From: CAZUXY01 sp964624235
GTDB lineage: Bacteria > Spirochaetota > UBA4802 > UBA5368
Direction: 5' to 3'
DNA: 12,870 bases
Assembly (NCBI GenBank): GCA_964624235.1
Contig: CAZUXY010000087.1
Coordinates: 1-12,870, forward strand
Shown: positions 1 to 6,280 of the stretch, piece after piece
Position numbering within the stretch: the first letter of the stretch is position 1
How the letters are laid out: every line of letters begins with the position of its first letter
Translations under genes and position numbers: made by a program
Notes under the pieces: generated by a model
What the model was told of the DNA's origin: nothing
Databases searched by the model: none
What the model saw: the letters and a program-made list of their open reading frames with translations, nothing else

Positions 1-1629
1 CACAGCATCAACTATGAAAAAATAACCTTTCCTGATGTACTCGCCAGAAGCGCCGACAGGTTCAGGGGAAAAGACGCTTTTATATACATGGGGAAGCGGA
101 TCACTTTTGATGAACTGCACAGGCTTGTCAACCGTTTCACAAGAGCGCTGAGAAAACTCGGTGTGTCCAGGGGAGATAAAATCTCCACCCTGCTGCCGAA
201 TATCCCGCAGCATCTAATTGCCAATCACGCCGTATACAACTGCGGCGCCGTTACCGTTATGAACAATCCCCTGTATACAGAAAGGGAGCTGGAGTATCAG
301 CTGAATGATTCGGACTCAACGGTGCTTATTACGCTGGACCTGCTCCTGCCCAGGGCGCTCAGCCTGAGGGATAAAACAGGCATCAAGCACATTATCACCT
401 GCCATATAAACGATTTTCTGCCGTTCCCCAAAAAACAGCTTTATCCCTACGTGAAGAAGACCATGTACCGTAAGATTACTCCTCAGCAGGGAGTGTATCA
501 ATTCATGGATCTCTTGAAAGAGCAATCTGATGACCCGGTAAAAAATGAAGCCGAATGGGAGAAACCGGCGGCGATAATTTACACGGGCGGAACCACGGGT
601 GTAAGCAAAGGGGTGGTGCTCTCGCACGCCAACATCTGTTCGGTGGTGCAGTTATTCAGGGCATGGTTCCCCGATTTAGAGGACGGGGGTGAGTGCCTTA
701 TCGGCAATTATCCCATTTTTCATTCGGCAGGTTACTCGGTAAGCCAGAACCTGCCGGTCTGGAGCGGATGGACCAGTATAATGATACCCAGACCGGAACC
801 GGGCATAATCATCGACTCTTTGAAAAAATACAAACCGGGATTTTTACCCGGTGTACCTACCATCTTCGTCGGTTTGCTGAACAACGGTGAATTCATGAAA
901 ATGGACCTCTCGTATATAAAAGGTTTTTTCGCCGGAGCGGCACCGCTGCCGCTTGATGTGGTTAAAACCCTTAAGGATCTGACCGGCGCCGATATCTATG
1001 ACGTATTCGGGCAGACCGAAAACACCGCGTTCGCCACCTGCACGCCCTGGGGCGGGAAGGTCAAGACAGGTACGGTGGGAATACCGCTGCCGGATACCGA
1101 AATCAGGATTGTGGATCTGGATACCGGCGATAAAGAACTGCCGGCGGGGGAAAGCGGCGAGATATGCATCAGGGGCCCGCAGGTCATGATGGAATACTAT
1201 AAGAAGCCCGAGGAAACGGCCGCTACACTGAGGAACGGATGGCTGTATACCGCCGACATAGGTTTTATGGATGAAGAAGGGTACCTCGTCGTCAATGATC
1301 GCAAAAAAGACATGATCATTGCGGCCGGATTCAATATCTATCCCACGGAGATAGACAATATACTTACTTCACATCCCAGGATACTGGAAGCGTGCTGCAT
1401 AGGCGTGCCCGACGGGTACCGGGGTGAGACCATAAAGGCATATGTGGTAAAAAAAGACCCCGCACTGAATGAAGATGAGGTTATCGATTACTGTAAAAAG
1501 AACCTGGCGGCCTACAAAGTGCCCAGGGGGATCGTTTTTATCAACGAACTGCCGAAATCCACGGTGGGGAAAATACTCCGCCGTGCGGTAAAGGAAATTG
1601 ATATGGGAGAGCGGAAGACCGCCGGCTAG
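1..1629 (+). CDS. fadD: Long-chain acyl-CoA synthetase (AMP-forming), 5' end cut by window
   Basis: An ANL-superfamily enzyme that activates a fatty acid with ATP to an acyl-adenylate and then transfers it to CoA at the inner face of the membrane. The frame is open from base 1, and residues before the first internal ATG (position 88) already look like the family's N-terminus (a 'TFPDVLARSADRF' stretch leading to 'ITFDELHRLVNRF'), so the true start lies just upstream and only roughly 10-20 residues are missing. Numbered from the first codon in the window: ATP-binding loop YTGGTTGVSKG at 194-204 (the usual serine is glycine), DVFGQTE at 334-340, TAD at 417-419 where TGD is usual, DRKKD at 433-437, GFNIYP at 443-448, and the acyl-transfer/adenylation lysine K524 in TVGKILR. 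All core motifs are present, so it should be active; chain-length preference cannot be read. The stop overlaps that of the convergent gene by 4 bases. Confidence 0.93.
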   Translation, partial: HSINYEKITFPDVLARSADRFRGKDAFIYMGKRITFDELHRLVNRFTRALRKLGVSRGDKISTLLPNIPQHLIANHAVYNCGAVTVMNNPLYTERELEYQLNDSDSTVLITLDLLLPRALSLRDKTGIKHIITCHINDFLPFPKKQLYPYVKKTMYRKITPQQGVYQFMDLLKEQSDDPVKNEAEWEKPAAIIYTGGTTGVSKGVVLSHANICSVVQLFRAWFPDLEDGGECLIGNYPIFHSAGYSVSQNLPVWSGWTSIMIPRPEPGIIIDSLKKYKPGFLPGVPTIFVGLLNNGEFMKMDLSYIKGFFAGAAPLPLDVVKTLKDLTGADIYDVFGQTENTAFATCTPWGGKVKTGTVGIPLPDTEIRIVDLDTGDKELPAGESGEICIRGPQVMMEYYKKPEETAATLRNGWLYTADIGFMDEEGYLVVNDRKKDMIIAAGFNIYPTEIDNILTSHPRILEACCIGVPDGYRGETIKAYVVKKDPALNEDEVIDYCKKNLAAYKVPRGIVFINELPKSTVGKILRRAVKEIDMGERKTAG

Positions 1630-2201
1630 GAAAATATTTTACCGGCCAGCTCTGTTCTCAGCAGGCCGGAATGTTCCATAATCGAATCGATGATGCCGGT
1701 GATTTCGGGATCTTCGGTATTTTCAATAAAACACCGGTTGAATTCCCTCTCGGCTTCATTGATTTCGCTGATGTGTTTCATGAAGTTATCGCGTGATTTA
1801 TACGACTTTCTGACCAGTTCTTCGTACGTTGCGCCGTTGCTGGTAAGCAGGTGTACATAATGGTTGTGGAGTACGGACAGAATCTCCCGGTAGTATTTTT
1901 TCTGACGTTCATTCATATCGATCTTTTTGACGATGTCCTCGGCGCCCGCGTTCCTGTCCCCCTTTACGTATTCAACGGCCTTTGAAAGCGCCTGTTTCCT
2001 GGTTAAAATATATTTGGATGAAAAATCCTTTCTCCCATCGGTGAATTTTTTCATACGAAAAAAGAAATATATAAAAATGATGGGAACAAGTATCATCCAC
2101 ACGCTCAGCCTGGGTTTATCGATCACCTTTGCCGCCAGGGAATCGGCAAAGCATTCTTCATGATCCAGGATGGCTTTCGCTTTCGAATCAATCGCTGACA
2201 T
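1626..2201 (-). CDS. Membrane-anchored protein of unknown function
   Basis: A 191-residue protein that I do not recognise by function. Residues 1-33 are polar, 34-49 form one hydrophobic helix (WMILVPIIFIYFFF) followed by RMKK, and residues 50-191 are charged and predicted helical, with a long run rich in Lys, Glu and Arg. By the positive-inside rule the basic C-terminal side should be cytoplasmic, with one membrane pass. The start at 2201 is supported by AGGTG four bases upstream on the minus strand. It is convergent with the acyl-CoA synthetase, sharing CTAG at 1626-1629 as both stops, and divergent from the exported protein gene that starts near 2361. Nothing visible ties it to fatty acid metabolism. 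Confidence 0.8.
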   Translation of the reverse strand: MSAIDSKAKAILDHEECFADSLAAKVIDKPRLSVWMILVPIIFIYFFFRMKKFTDGRKDFSSKYILTRKQALSKAVEYVKGDRNAGAEDIVKKIDMNERQKKYYREILSVLHNHYVHLLTSNGATYEELVRKSYKSRDNFMKHISEINEAEREFNRCFIENTEDPEITGIIDSIMEHSGLLRTELAGKIFS

Positions 2202-2236
2202 GTCACCTGCCTGATGGATTGTAACTTTAAAGACTG

Positions 2237-2250
2237 TTGTTGATCAACAA
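2237..2250. repeat. 14-bp perfect palindrome, candidate operator
   Basis: TTGTTGATCAACAA reads identically on both strands and lies in the 159-base region between two divergent genes, 36 bases from the minus-strand start codon and about 110 bases from the plus-strand one. It is flanked by CTGT and ACAG, which extend the symmetry imperfectly. The size and position suit a dimeric DNA-binding regulator; the regulator is not identifiable here. Confidence 0.4.
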
Positions 2251-2360
2251 TTGTACAGGTGGTGGTAAAATCAAGAGAAAAAACCTTCATTGATCCGCTT
2301 GCAAAAGTGTGGTCAAAATGGATCAAAAATAATTTGATTATTATGCGGGAGGGTTATACA

Positions 2361-2873
2361 ATGAATCAATGCAGCTTGAGTAAAAAACAGAATCAGGGGT
2401 GCCAGATGAAGCGTTTAACCGCGGCGTGTATCGTAGTATTCACGGTATCTTTAATGGTTACCGTTTTCGCGCAAAACAATTTCACTCGATCATTGAAAAT
2501 ACAATTCAGTTTGACCAGTATTGCGCTCACTGAGGGCGGTCCCATGGTGGAGGGAAGGAAATTCCGACCCGGGCAGACCGTCTGGGTAAATCTGAAGGTC
2601 AGAGGGGTAACCAAGGACGATAAAAAGGATGTCAATTTTCAGGCGGACCTTCTGCTTAAAGCGGATGACGGAAGGATCGTGCTCGATAAAAAGAACATCC
2701 TGAACCAGAGCCTACACGCGGGAGATATCACACCGGTGTTGAATACCACCTATAATATAGACCTGGGGCAGGGCATCGCGGCCGGCAAATATCATATCGA
2801 GATCACTTTCCGCGACATGTCGGCCGGTACGTATAATAAATTTAACGACTGGTTCGATGTGGTAACTCCCTGA
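2361..2873 (+). CDS. Exported beta-rich protein of unknown function
   Basis: A 170-residue protein with a signal peptide and a single small domain. The start is ambiguous. ATG 2361 has GGGAGGG seven bases upstream. ATG 2406 (second Met, residue 16) has AGGGGT five bases upstream and gives a classical signal peptide: MKR, a hydrophobic core to about residue 35, and a likely signal peptidase I site after VFA at 37. The mature part has alternating hydrophobic and charged residues with PGQTVWVNLKV, 'ADDGRIVLDKK' and 'AAGKYHIEITFRD', a pattern expected for an immunoglobulin-like beta sandwich. There is no lipobox cysteine, no catalytic motif and no anchor, so it should be periplasmic. It is divergent from the membrane protein at 1626-2201 and convergent with the phosphatase at 2947-3441. 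No function can be assigned. Confidence 0.8.
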   Translation: MNQCSLSKKQNQGCQMKRLTAACIVVFTVSLMVTVFAQNNFTRSLKIQFSLTSIALTEGGPMVEGRKFRPGQTVWVNLKVRGVTKDDKKDVNFQADLLLKADDGRIVLDKKNILNQSLHAGDITPVLNTTYNIDLGQGIAAGKYHIEITFRDMSAGTYNKFNDWFDVVTP

Positions 2874-2946
2874 CGCGATGAACAAATCACCGGTTGCGAC
2901 ACGCATGTATGGCGCATCTGAAAAACCGGACGCAGGTGTAGTTGTA

Positions 2947-3441
2947 TCAATAGTGTTTTTTGGGGAAATCATAGTGTTTTAACACGGCGGGAGATGAGGC
3001 CAGGGAGTCCCATGCTGACGTGTCAACTTCCACGCAGGCGATCCCACAGGTGGGAATATCGCCTGTTTCCGTCGCGATGAGTGTGTGTAAAAGTCCGGTG
3101 ATTCCGGGGTTGTGTCCGCAAAGGAACACATGAGTGTATTTGTCTTTGAGCGACCCGAGTACCGCCAGCATATCTTCCGGGGAAGCCATATACAGTTCAT
3201 CATAACGCCTGATTTTTGTTACCGGGTAGTCGCATTGGCCCGCGATGATCTCCGCCGTTTTGAAGGCTCTCATGGCGGGACTGCTTATGATCAACTGCGG
3301 CAGAATGCCGTTTTTCAAAAGGAGCAACCCCATCAGTATGGCGTCGGTTTTCCCCCGTGTGCTGAGAGGTCGTTTAAGGTCAGCTGCACCTTCGCGTTTC
3401 CAGCTTGATTTGGCGTGTCGAATCAGGGTCAGTGTTTTCAT
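2947..3441 (-). CDS. SixA-type histidine phosphatase
   Basis: A 164-residue member of the histidine phosphatase (phosphoglycerate mutase-like) superfamily, matching the short SixA branch (COG2062; E. coli SixA is of similar size). The catalytic set is visible: R8-H9 in LIRHAKSSW (H9 is phosphorylated during turnover), R58 in SSPAMRAFKTAE, E82 in YDELY, and the second histidine H110 in CGHNPG. SixA proteins remove phosphate from histidine residues of phosphotransfer proteins; whether this one acts on a phosphorelay, a PTS protein or something else cannot be told. No signal peptide, so cytoplasmic. The ribosome binding site is weak. A 49-residue membrane protein gene ends 50 bases upstream on the same strand, so the two probably share a transcript and translation may depend on it. 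Confidence 0.9.
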   Translation of the reverse strand: MKTLTLIRHAKSSWKREGAADLKRPLSTRGKTDAILMGLLLLKNGILPQLIISSPAMRAFKTAEIIAGQCDYPVTKIRRYDELYMASPEDMLAVLGSLKDKYTHVFLCGHNPGITGLLHTLIATETGDIPTCGIACVEVDTSAWDSLASSPAVLKHYDFPKKHY

Positions 3442-3491
3442 GATGCTAACCGTCCGGAATCCCTTGACCGCGTCACGGGTCGGTTATGGCA

Positions 3492-3641
3492 TTACCGGAT
3501 AAAATACACATACACCGTGAGACACCAGAGCAGTATCGTGTAGACGGTGAGGGCGGTGATTACACTGGTTTTCATCCATAGAAAAATAAAAACCGTAATC
3601 CCTGAAATTACCATAACAATATTTTCAAAATTCAAATACAC
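3492..3641 (-). CDS. 49-residue two-helix membrane protein
   Basis: A small gene with a GTG start. It encodes 49 residues: a short N-terminus (MYLNFEN), a first hydrophobic helix at about 8-23, the turn MKTS at 23-26, a second hydrophobic helix at about 27-47, and a final Arg. The case for translation is AGGAG (3648-3652) exactly six bases upstream of the start codon, an uninterrupted frame, and a composition (Val, Ile, Leu, Phe, Tyr, Trp) typical of a membrane hairpin and not of random DNA. It sits 50 bases upstream of the SixA-type phosphatase on the same strand and is divergent from another small two-helix membrane protein at 3795. I do not recognise a family. A role anchoring or modulating the phosphatase would be speculation from position only. 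Confidence 0.65.
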   Translation of the reverse strand: MYLNFENIVMVISGITVFIFLWMKTSVITALTVYTILLWCLTVYVYFIR

Positions 3642-3647
3642 CCTGTG

Positions 3648-3652
3648 CTCCT
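3648..3652 (-). promoter_or_regulatory. Ribosome binding site for the 49-residue gene
   Basis: AGGAG on the minus strand, six bases before the GTG at 3641. This is the main evidence that the short reading frame is a gene. Upstream lies an AT-rich run (TTTACG, 16 bases, TATTAA) that could be its promoter, but the match is poor. Confidence 0.6.
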
Positions 3653-3794
3653 GACGGTTTTTGTGTTAATAAAAAATATTTTTTCCGCGTAAACAGTTGC
3701 TTTATTGAATCGAGCCGTGCCTGTATGTAGGTAAATACGACTGAATTTTAAAACGTTCCATAAAATAATCAAGGAAATTGAATAGAGGAATCAC

Positions 3795-4034
3795 ATGAAA
3801 AACCCTGAACTGCGTGAAAGGATAAAACGAATGGCCACGGCCCTGTCCGGCGTCATTCTGCTCATTTCGACATTAGGGGCTTTTATACAGTTTTTTTATG
3901 CAAAAGAGCCCTCATCAGGCGTAAACCCTTATATGAAAAAGTTTGCAACCGGCATAGTCCTGATAGCGGTCATCTGGATATGCTATTTTTTATATGTGTG
4001 GATATCACACCGCCAGGAAAAGAAAAACGACTGA
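3795..4034 (+). CDS. Small two-helix membrane protein
   Basis: A 79-residue protein with a charged N-terminus (KNPELRERIKR), a first membrane helix at about 13-35, a short loop with YAKEPSSGVNPYMKK, a second helix at about 50-70, and a charged tail (SHRQEKKND). GAGGA five bases upstream of ATG supports the start. The charge distribution places both termini in the cytoplasm and the loop outside. No family is recognised. It is divergent from the 49-residue membrane protein and lies 165 bases upstream of the 70-residue protein. A run of nine T follows at 4053-4061, but without a convincing hairpin. Confidence 0.75.
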   Translation: MKNPELRERIKRMATALSGVILLISTLGAFIQFFYAKEPSSGVNPYMKKFATGIVLIAVIWICYFLYVWISHRQEKKND

Positions 4035-4199
4035 AAGTCCGGGAGTAAAACCTTTTTTTTTCCAATTGTCGGGAATATGCGCTCAACCCTGATTCGTCGC
4101 ATGGAAAAGGTCAGAAGCCGGTATAATGAAATCAGCGTTACTTCCCTTTAAAGGAAATTAATGGGAAATTGACAAAAAAAGCCAGTAAAAGGTGATGGT

Positions 4200-4412
4200 A
4201 TGGACCCGTTCAACGGCATTGTCAATGAGCTCGATCGGTTCCTTGCTGAATTGAATCTTTTGCGTGAATCGATTCAAAACAATACCTCGTCGGGCGCCTC
4301 AACGATAGTGTCCAAATTAACCACGATCATTAATGGAATGGAAAAATTAAAAAACCGGTGTGTCATGGAAAATATAACACGATGCGACAATAATCCCCTG
4401 AGCAGCGACTGA
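4200..4412 (+). CDS. Small helical protein of unknown function
   Basis: A 70-residue soluble protein, rich in Asn, Leu, Ile, Glu and Ser, with two likely amphipathic helices (about 3-27 and 34-52) separated by an NNTSSGAS turn, and a polar tail. AAGGTG five bases before the ATG supports translation. It has no membrane segment, no metal-binding motif, and no family I recognise. It precedes the histidine kinase by 138 bases, and a good promoter lies in that gap, so the kinase can be transcribed independently; read-through from this gene is possible. A regulatory partnership with the kinase is conceivable but rests on position alone. Confidence 0.65.
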   Translation: MDPFNGIVNELDRFLAELNLLRESIQNNTSSGASTIVSKLTTIINGMEKLKNRCVMENITRCDNNPLSSD

Positions 4413-4462
4413 CCGGGTTCTCTTTTACGCAACATTACGTATACGGGTACGCGGTATAAACC

Positions 4463-4492
4463 TTGACTTTATCGACAATCATCGGCTATACT
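4463..4492 (+). promoter_or_regulatory. Sigma70-type promoter of the histidine kinase
   Basis: TTGACT at 4463-4468 and TATACT at 4487-4492 with an 18-base spacer, one mismatch from consensus in each box. Transcription would begin near 4499, giving a leader of about 50 bases before ATG 4551. No competing match is seen between the 70-residue gene and the kinase. Confidence 0.7.
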
Positions 4493-4550
4493 ATTCAAGG
4501 GTTATTTAAGCGGCATAATAAATATAGTAAATGCATAACCCTGTGTTCGT

Positions 4551-6026
4551 ATGAAAGAAGGAAATTATTCAACACTGATTCAGCTGCTGCCTGACATCAT
4601 TTACAAGCTGGATGAGAACGGGAAATTCAATTATCTGAATGACGCGGTTTCCCTGCTTGGATATGCGCCGGCTGATCTTATAGGGAGGCATTTCACCGAT
4701 ATTCTCCATCCTGACGACGCCATGGTGTATGCTGATGGTGTCACCGCACACATCCGGAAGAAAAGCAACAATCACGAAACCGTCTGGGGACTGTTCAATG
4801 AAAGAAGAACCGGGGCCAGGGCGACACGGAATCTTGCGGTACGCCTTTTGCATAAGGGCCGCGATGCATTCGCCGAAGAAAAAGAAATATCGGGCGTGTT
4901 CCATGGGGAGGTGTTCGCGACCGGCATATACAGCGACCAGTCGAAACCCGGCAAGAGTTCCTATACCGGCACGATAGGAATGATCAGGGACATAAATGAA
5001 CTGAAAAAGACCGAAGAAGTCATAGTTCGTACGGAAAAGCATTATCGCAGCCTGATAGAAAACTCAAACGATGTAATATCCATCATAGCCGGTGACGGGA
5101 CCATCCTGTTTGAAAGTCCTTCAGTAAAAAATGTATTGAACATCGATGACATAGATATGATCGGAGAGAGTATATACAGCTATATTCATGACGAAGACGC
5201 CGGGATAATGGGTGATTATCTCAAGAGAAAAATGGAAGCGGAAAGCATACCAGCGACGGTCGAGTACCGTTTCAGGGACGGCGACAATAACTGGAGGGTG
5301 CTCGAATCGGCGGGAAAAACGGTTCATGATAAAAAAGATGAGGTGATGTGCTTTGTGCTTAATTCCAGGGACATCACCCGGCGCATTAAAGCCGAACAGA
5401 TAATACGGGATTCATTAAAGGAAAAAGAATCGCTGCTGAAAGAACTGCACCACCGGGTGAAAAACAATTTCCAGATAATCATAAGCCTGCTGAACCTCCA
5501 GGGGAAAAAACTCAAGGAACCCGCATCGATCGATCTGGTCAATGATTTTAAAACCCGTATCAGGTCCATGTCCCTGGTGCATGAAAAGCTCTACAAGTCG
5601 AAAAATCTCGATACCATCGACATCAGGGAGTACCTGACCACTGTCACCAAAGAAATAATCCTGATGTACCGCCGGCACTCCAGGAGCGTTGAAACCAGAC
5701 TGGAAATAGAGCGGCACTCACTTCCGACAAACAAGGTCATTTCATGCGCGCTACTGGTCAATGAGGTGATGAGCAATTCGTTGAAATACGCTTTTCCGGA
5801 AGGCTGGAACGAAACGCCGGTCATCACCTTGAAATTCATGAAGACCGCGGAAGGTTACCGGTTGATAATTTCCGATAACGGGATCGGCATGCCCGAAAAA
5901 CATTCAACGGGAAACAGCACCTCGCTTGGACTGACCCTCATCCCGTTATTCGCCGAACAGATGGGAGGCGCTATCCGGATGAACAGTGAAAATGGCACTG
6001 AATACGTACTGGACTTCCGGGCATAG
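4551..6026 (+). CDS. PAS-PAS HisKA_2 sensor histidine kinase
   Basis: A 491-residue cytoplasmic sensor kinase with no membrane segment. Domains in order: a PAS domain at about 5-150 (LPDIIYKLDENGKFNYLN, then LLGYAPADLIGR and HPDD, ending TIGMIRDINELKK), a second PAS domain at about 163-280 (YRSLIENSNDVISII through NSRDITRRIKAEQ), a dimerisation/phosphoacceptor domain of the HisKA_2 type with ELHHRVKNNFQIIISLL at 298-314, and an ATPase domain with the N box around N404 (NEVMSNSLKYAF), the G1 box DNGIGMP at 442-448 and SLGL at 458-461. H301 of HRVKN is the expected phosphorylated residue. An in-frame TAA lies just upstream and the PAS fold begins at once, so the start is right although no clear ribosome binding site is seen. 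There is no heme or flavin motif I can name, so the signal is unknown. No response regulator lies in the window, making it an orphan locally. Confidence 0.92.
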   Translation: MKEGNYSTLIQLLPDIIYKLDENGKFNYLNDAVSLLGYAPADLIGRHFTDILHPDDAMVYADGVTAHIRKKSNNHETVWGLFNERRTGARATRNLAVRLLHKGRDAFAEEKEISGVFHGEVFATGIYSDQSKPGKSSYTGTIGMIRDINELKKTEEVIVRTEKHYRSLIENSNDVISIIAGDGTILFESPSVKNVLNIDDIDMIGESIYSYIHDEDAGIMGDYLKRKMEAESIPATVEYRFRDGDNNWRVLESAGKTVHDKKDEVMCFVLNSRDITRRIKAEQIIRDSLKEKESLLKELHHRVKNNFQIIISLLNLQGKKLKEPASIDLVNDFKTRIRSMSLVHEKLYKSKNLDTIDIREYLTTVTKEIILMYRRHSRSVETRLEIERHSLPTNKVISCALLVNEVMSNSLKYAFPEGWNETPVITLKFMKTAEGYRLIISDNGIGMPEKHSTGNSTSLGLTLIPLFAEQMGGAIRMNSENGTEYVLDFRA

Positions 6027-6178
6027 CCTCAACCATCGGTAACGTTATAAACCGCGGCCGGGTTTGACGAACCGCTCTCCCCGTATCCCGAAAGGTCTCT
6101 GCGGTAAATTATTAAATTCAAAACTTTTACTTGCAATGTACACCCGTTGTTTGTTATTTGTTGCAGGTGTTACTGCAC

Positions 6179-6280
6179 ATGAATTTACGGTCTAATGACC
6201 TGGTTAAACCGCTGCCCGATACTTGCGGCAGGTTGCGTTTGATCACACTATCGCCATACGGGTGCCGACGGAAATTATGA
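6179..6280 (+). other. Possible 33-codon leader reading frame overlapping the next start
   Basis: An ATG at 6179 with GCAGGTG about nine bases upstream opens a 33-codon frame whose TGA at 6278-6280 overlaps the ATG at 6277 of the UPF0371 gene as ATGA. Such overlaps allow translational coupling, and the downstream gene has only a poor ribosome binding site of its own. The encoded peptide has no recognisable character, so it may be chance. Confidence 0.2.

Noticed and set aside
4029..4061. Run of nine T after the 79-residue gene as an intrinsic terminator
   Set aside because: The only nearby stem (GACT/AGTC) has four pairs and is 13 bases from the T run, so no proper terminator hairpin.
4569..5042. 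Minus-strand open frame opposite the kinase PAS domain
   Set aside because: Antisense shadow; the plus-strand PAS and kinase motifs are unmistakable.
6223..6276. TTG at 6223 as start of the UPF0371 gene
   Set aside because: The extra 18 residues do not resemble the family N-terminus, which starts at the MKKTGFDN-like segment encoded from 6277.
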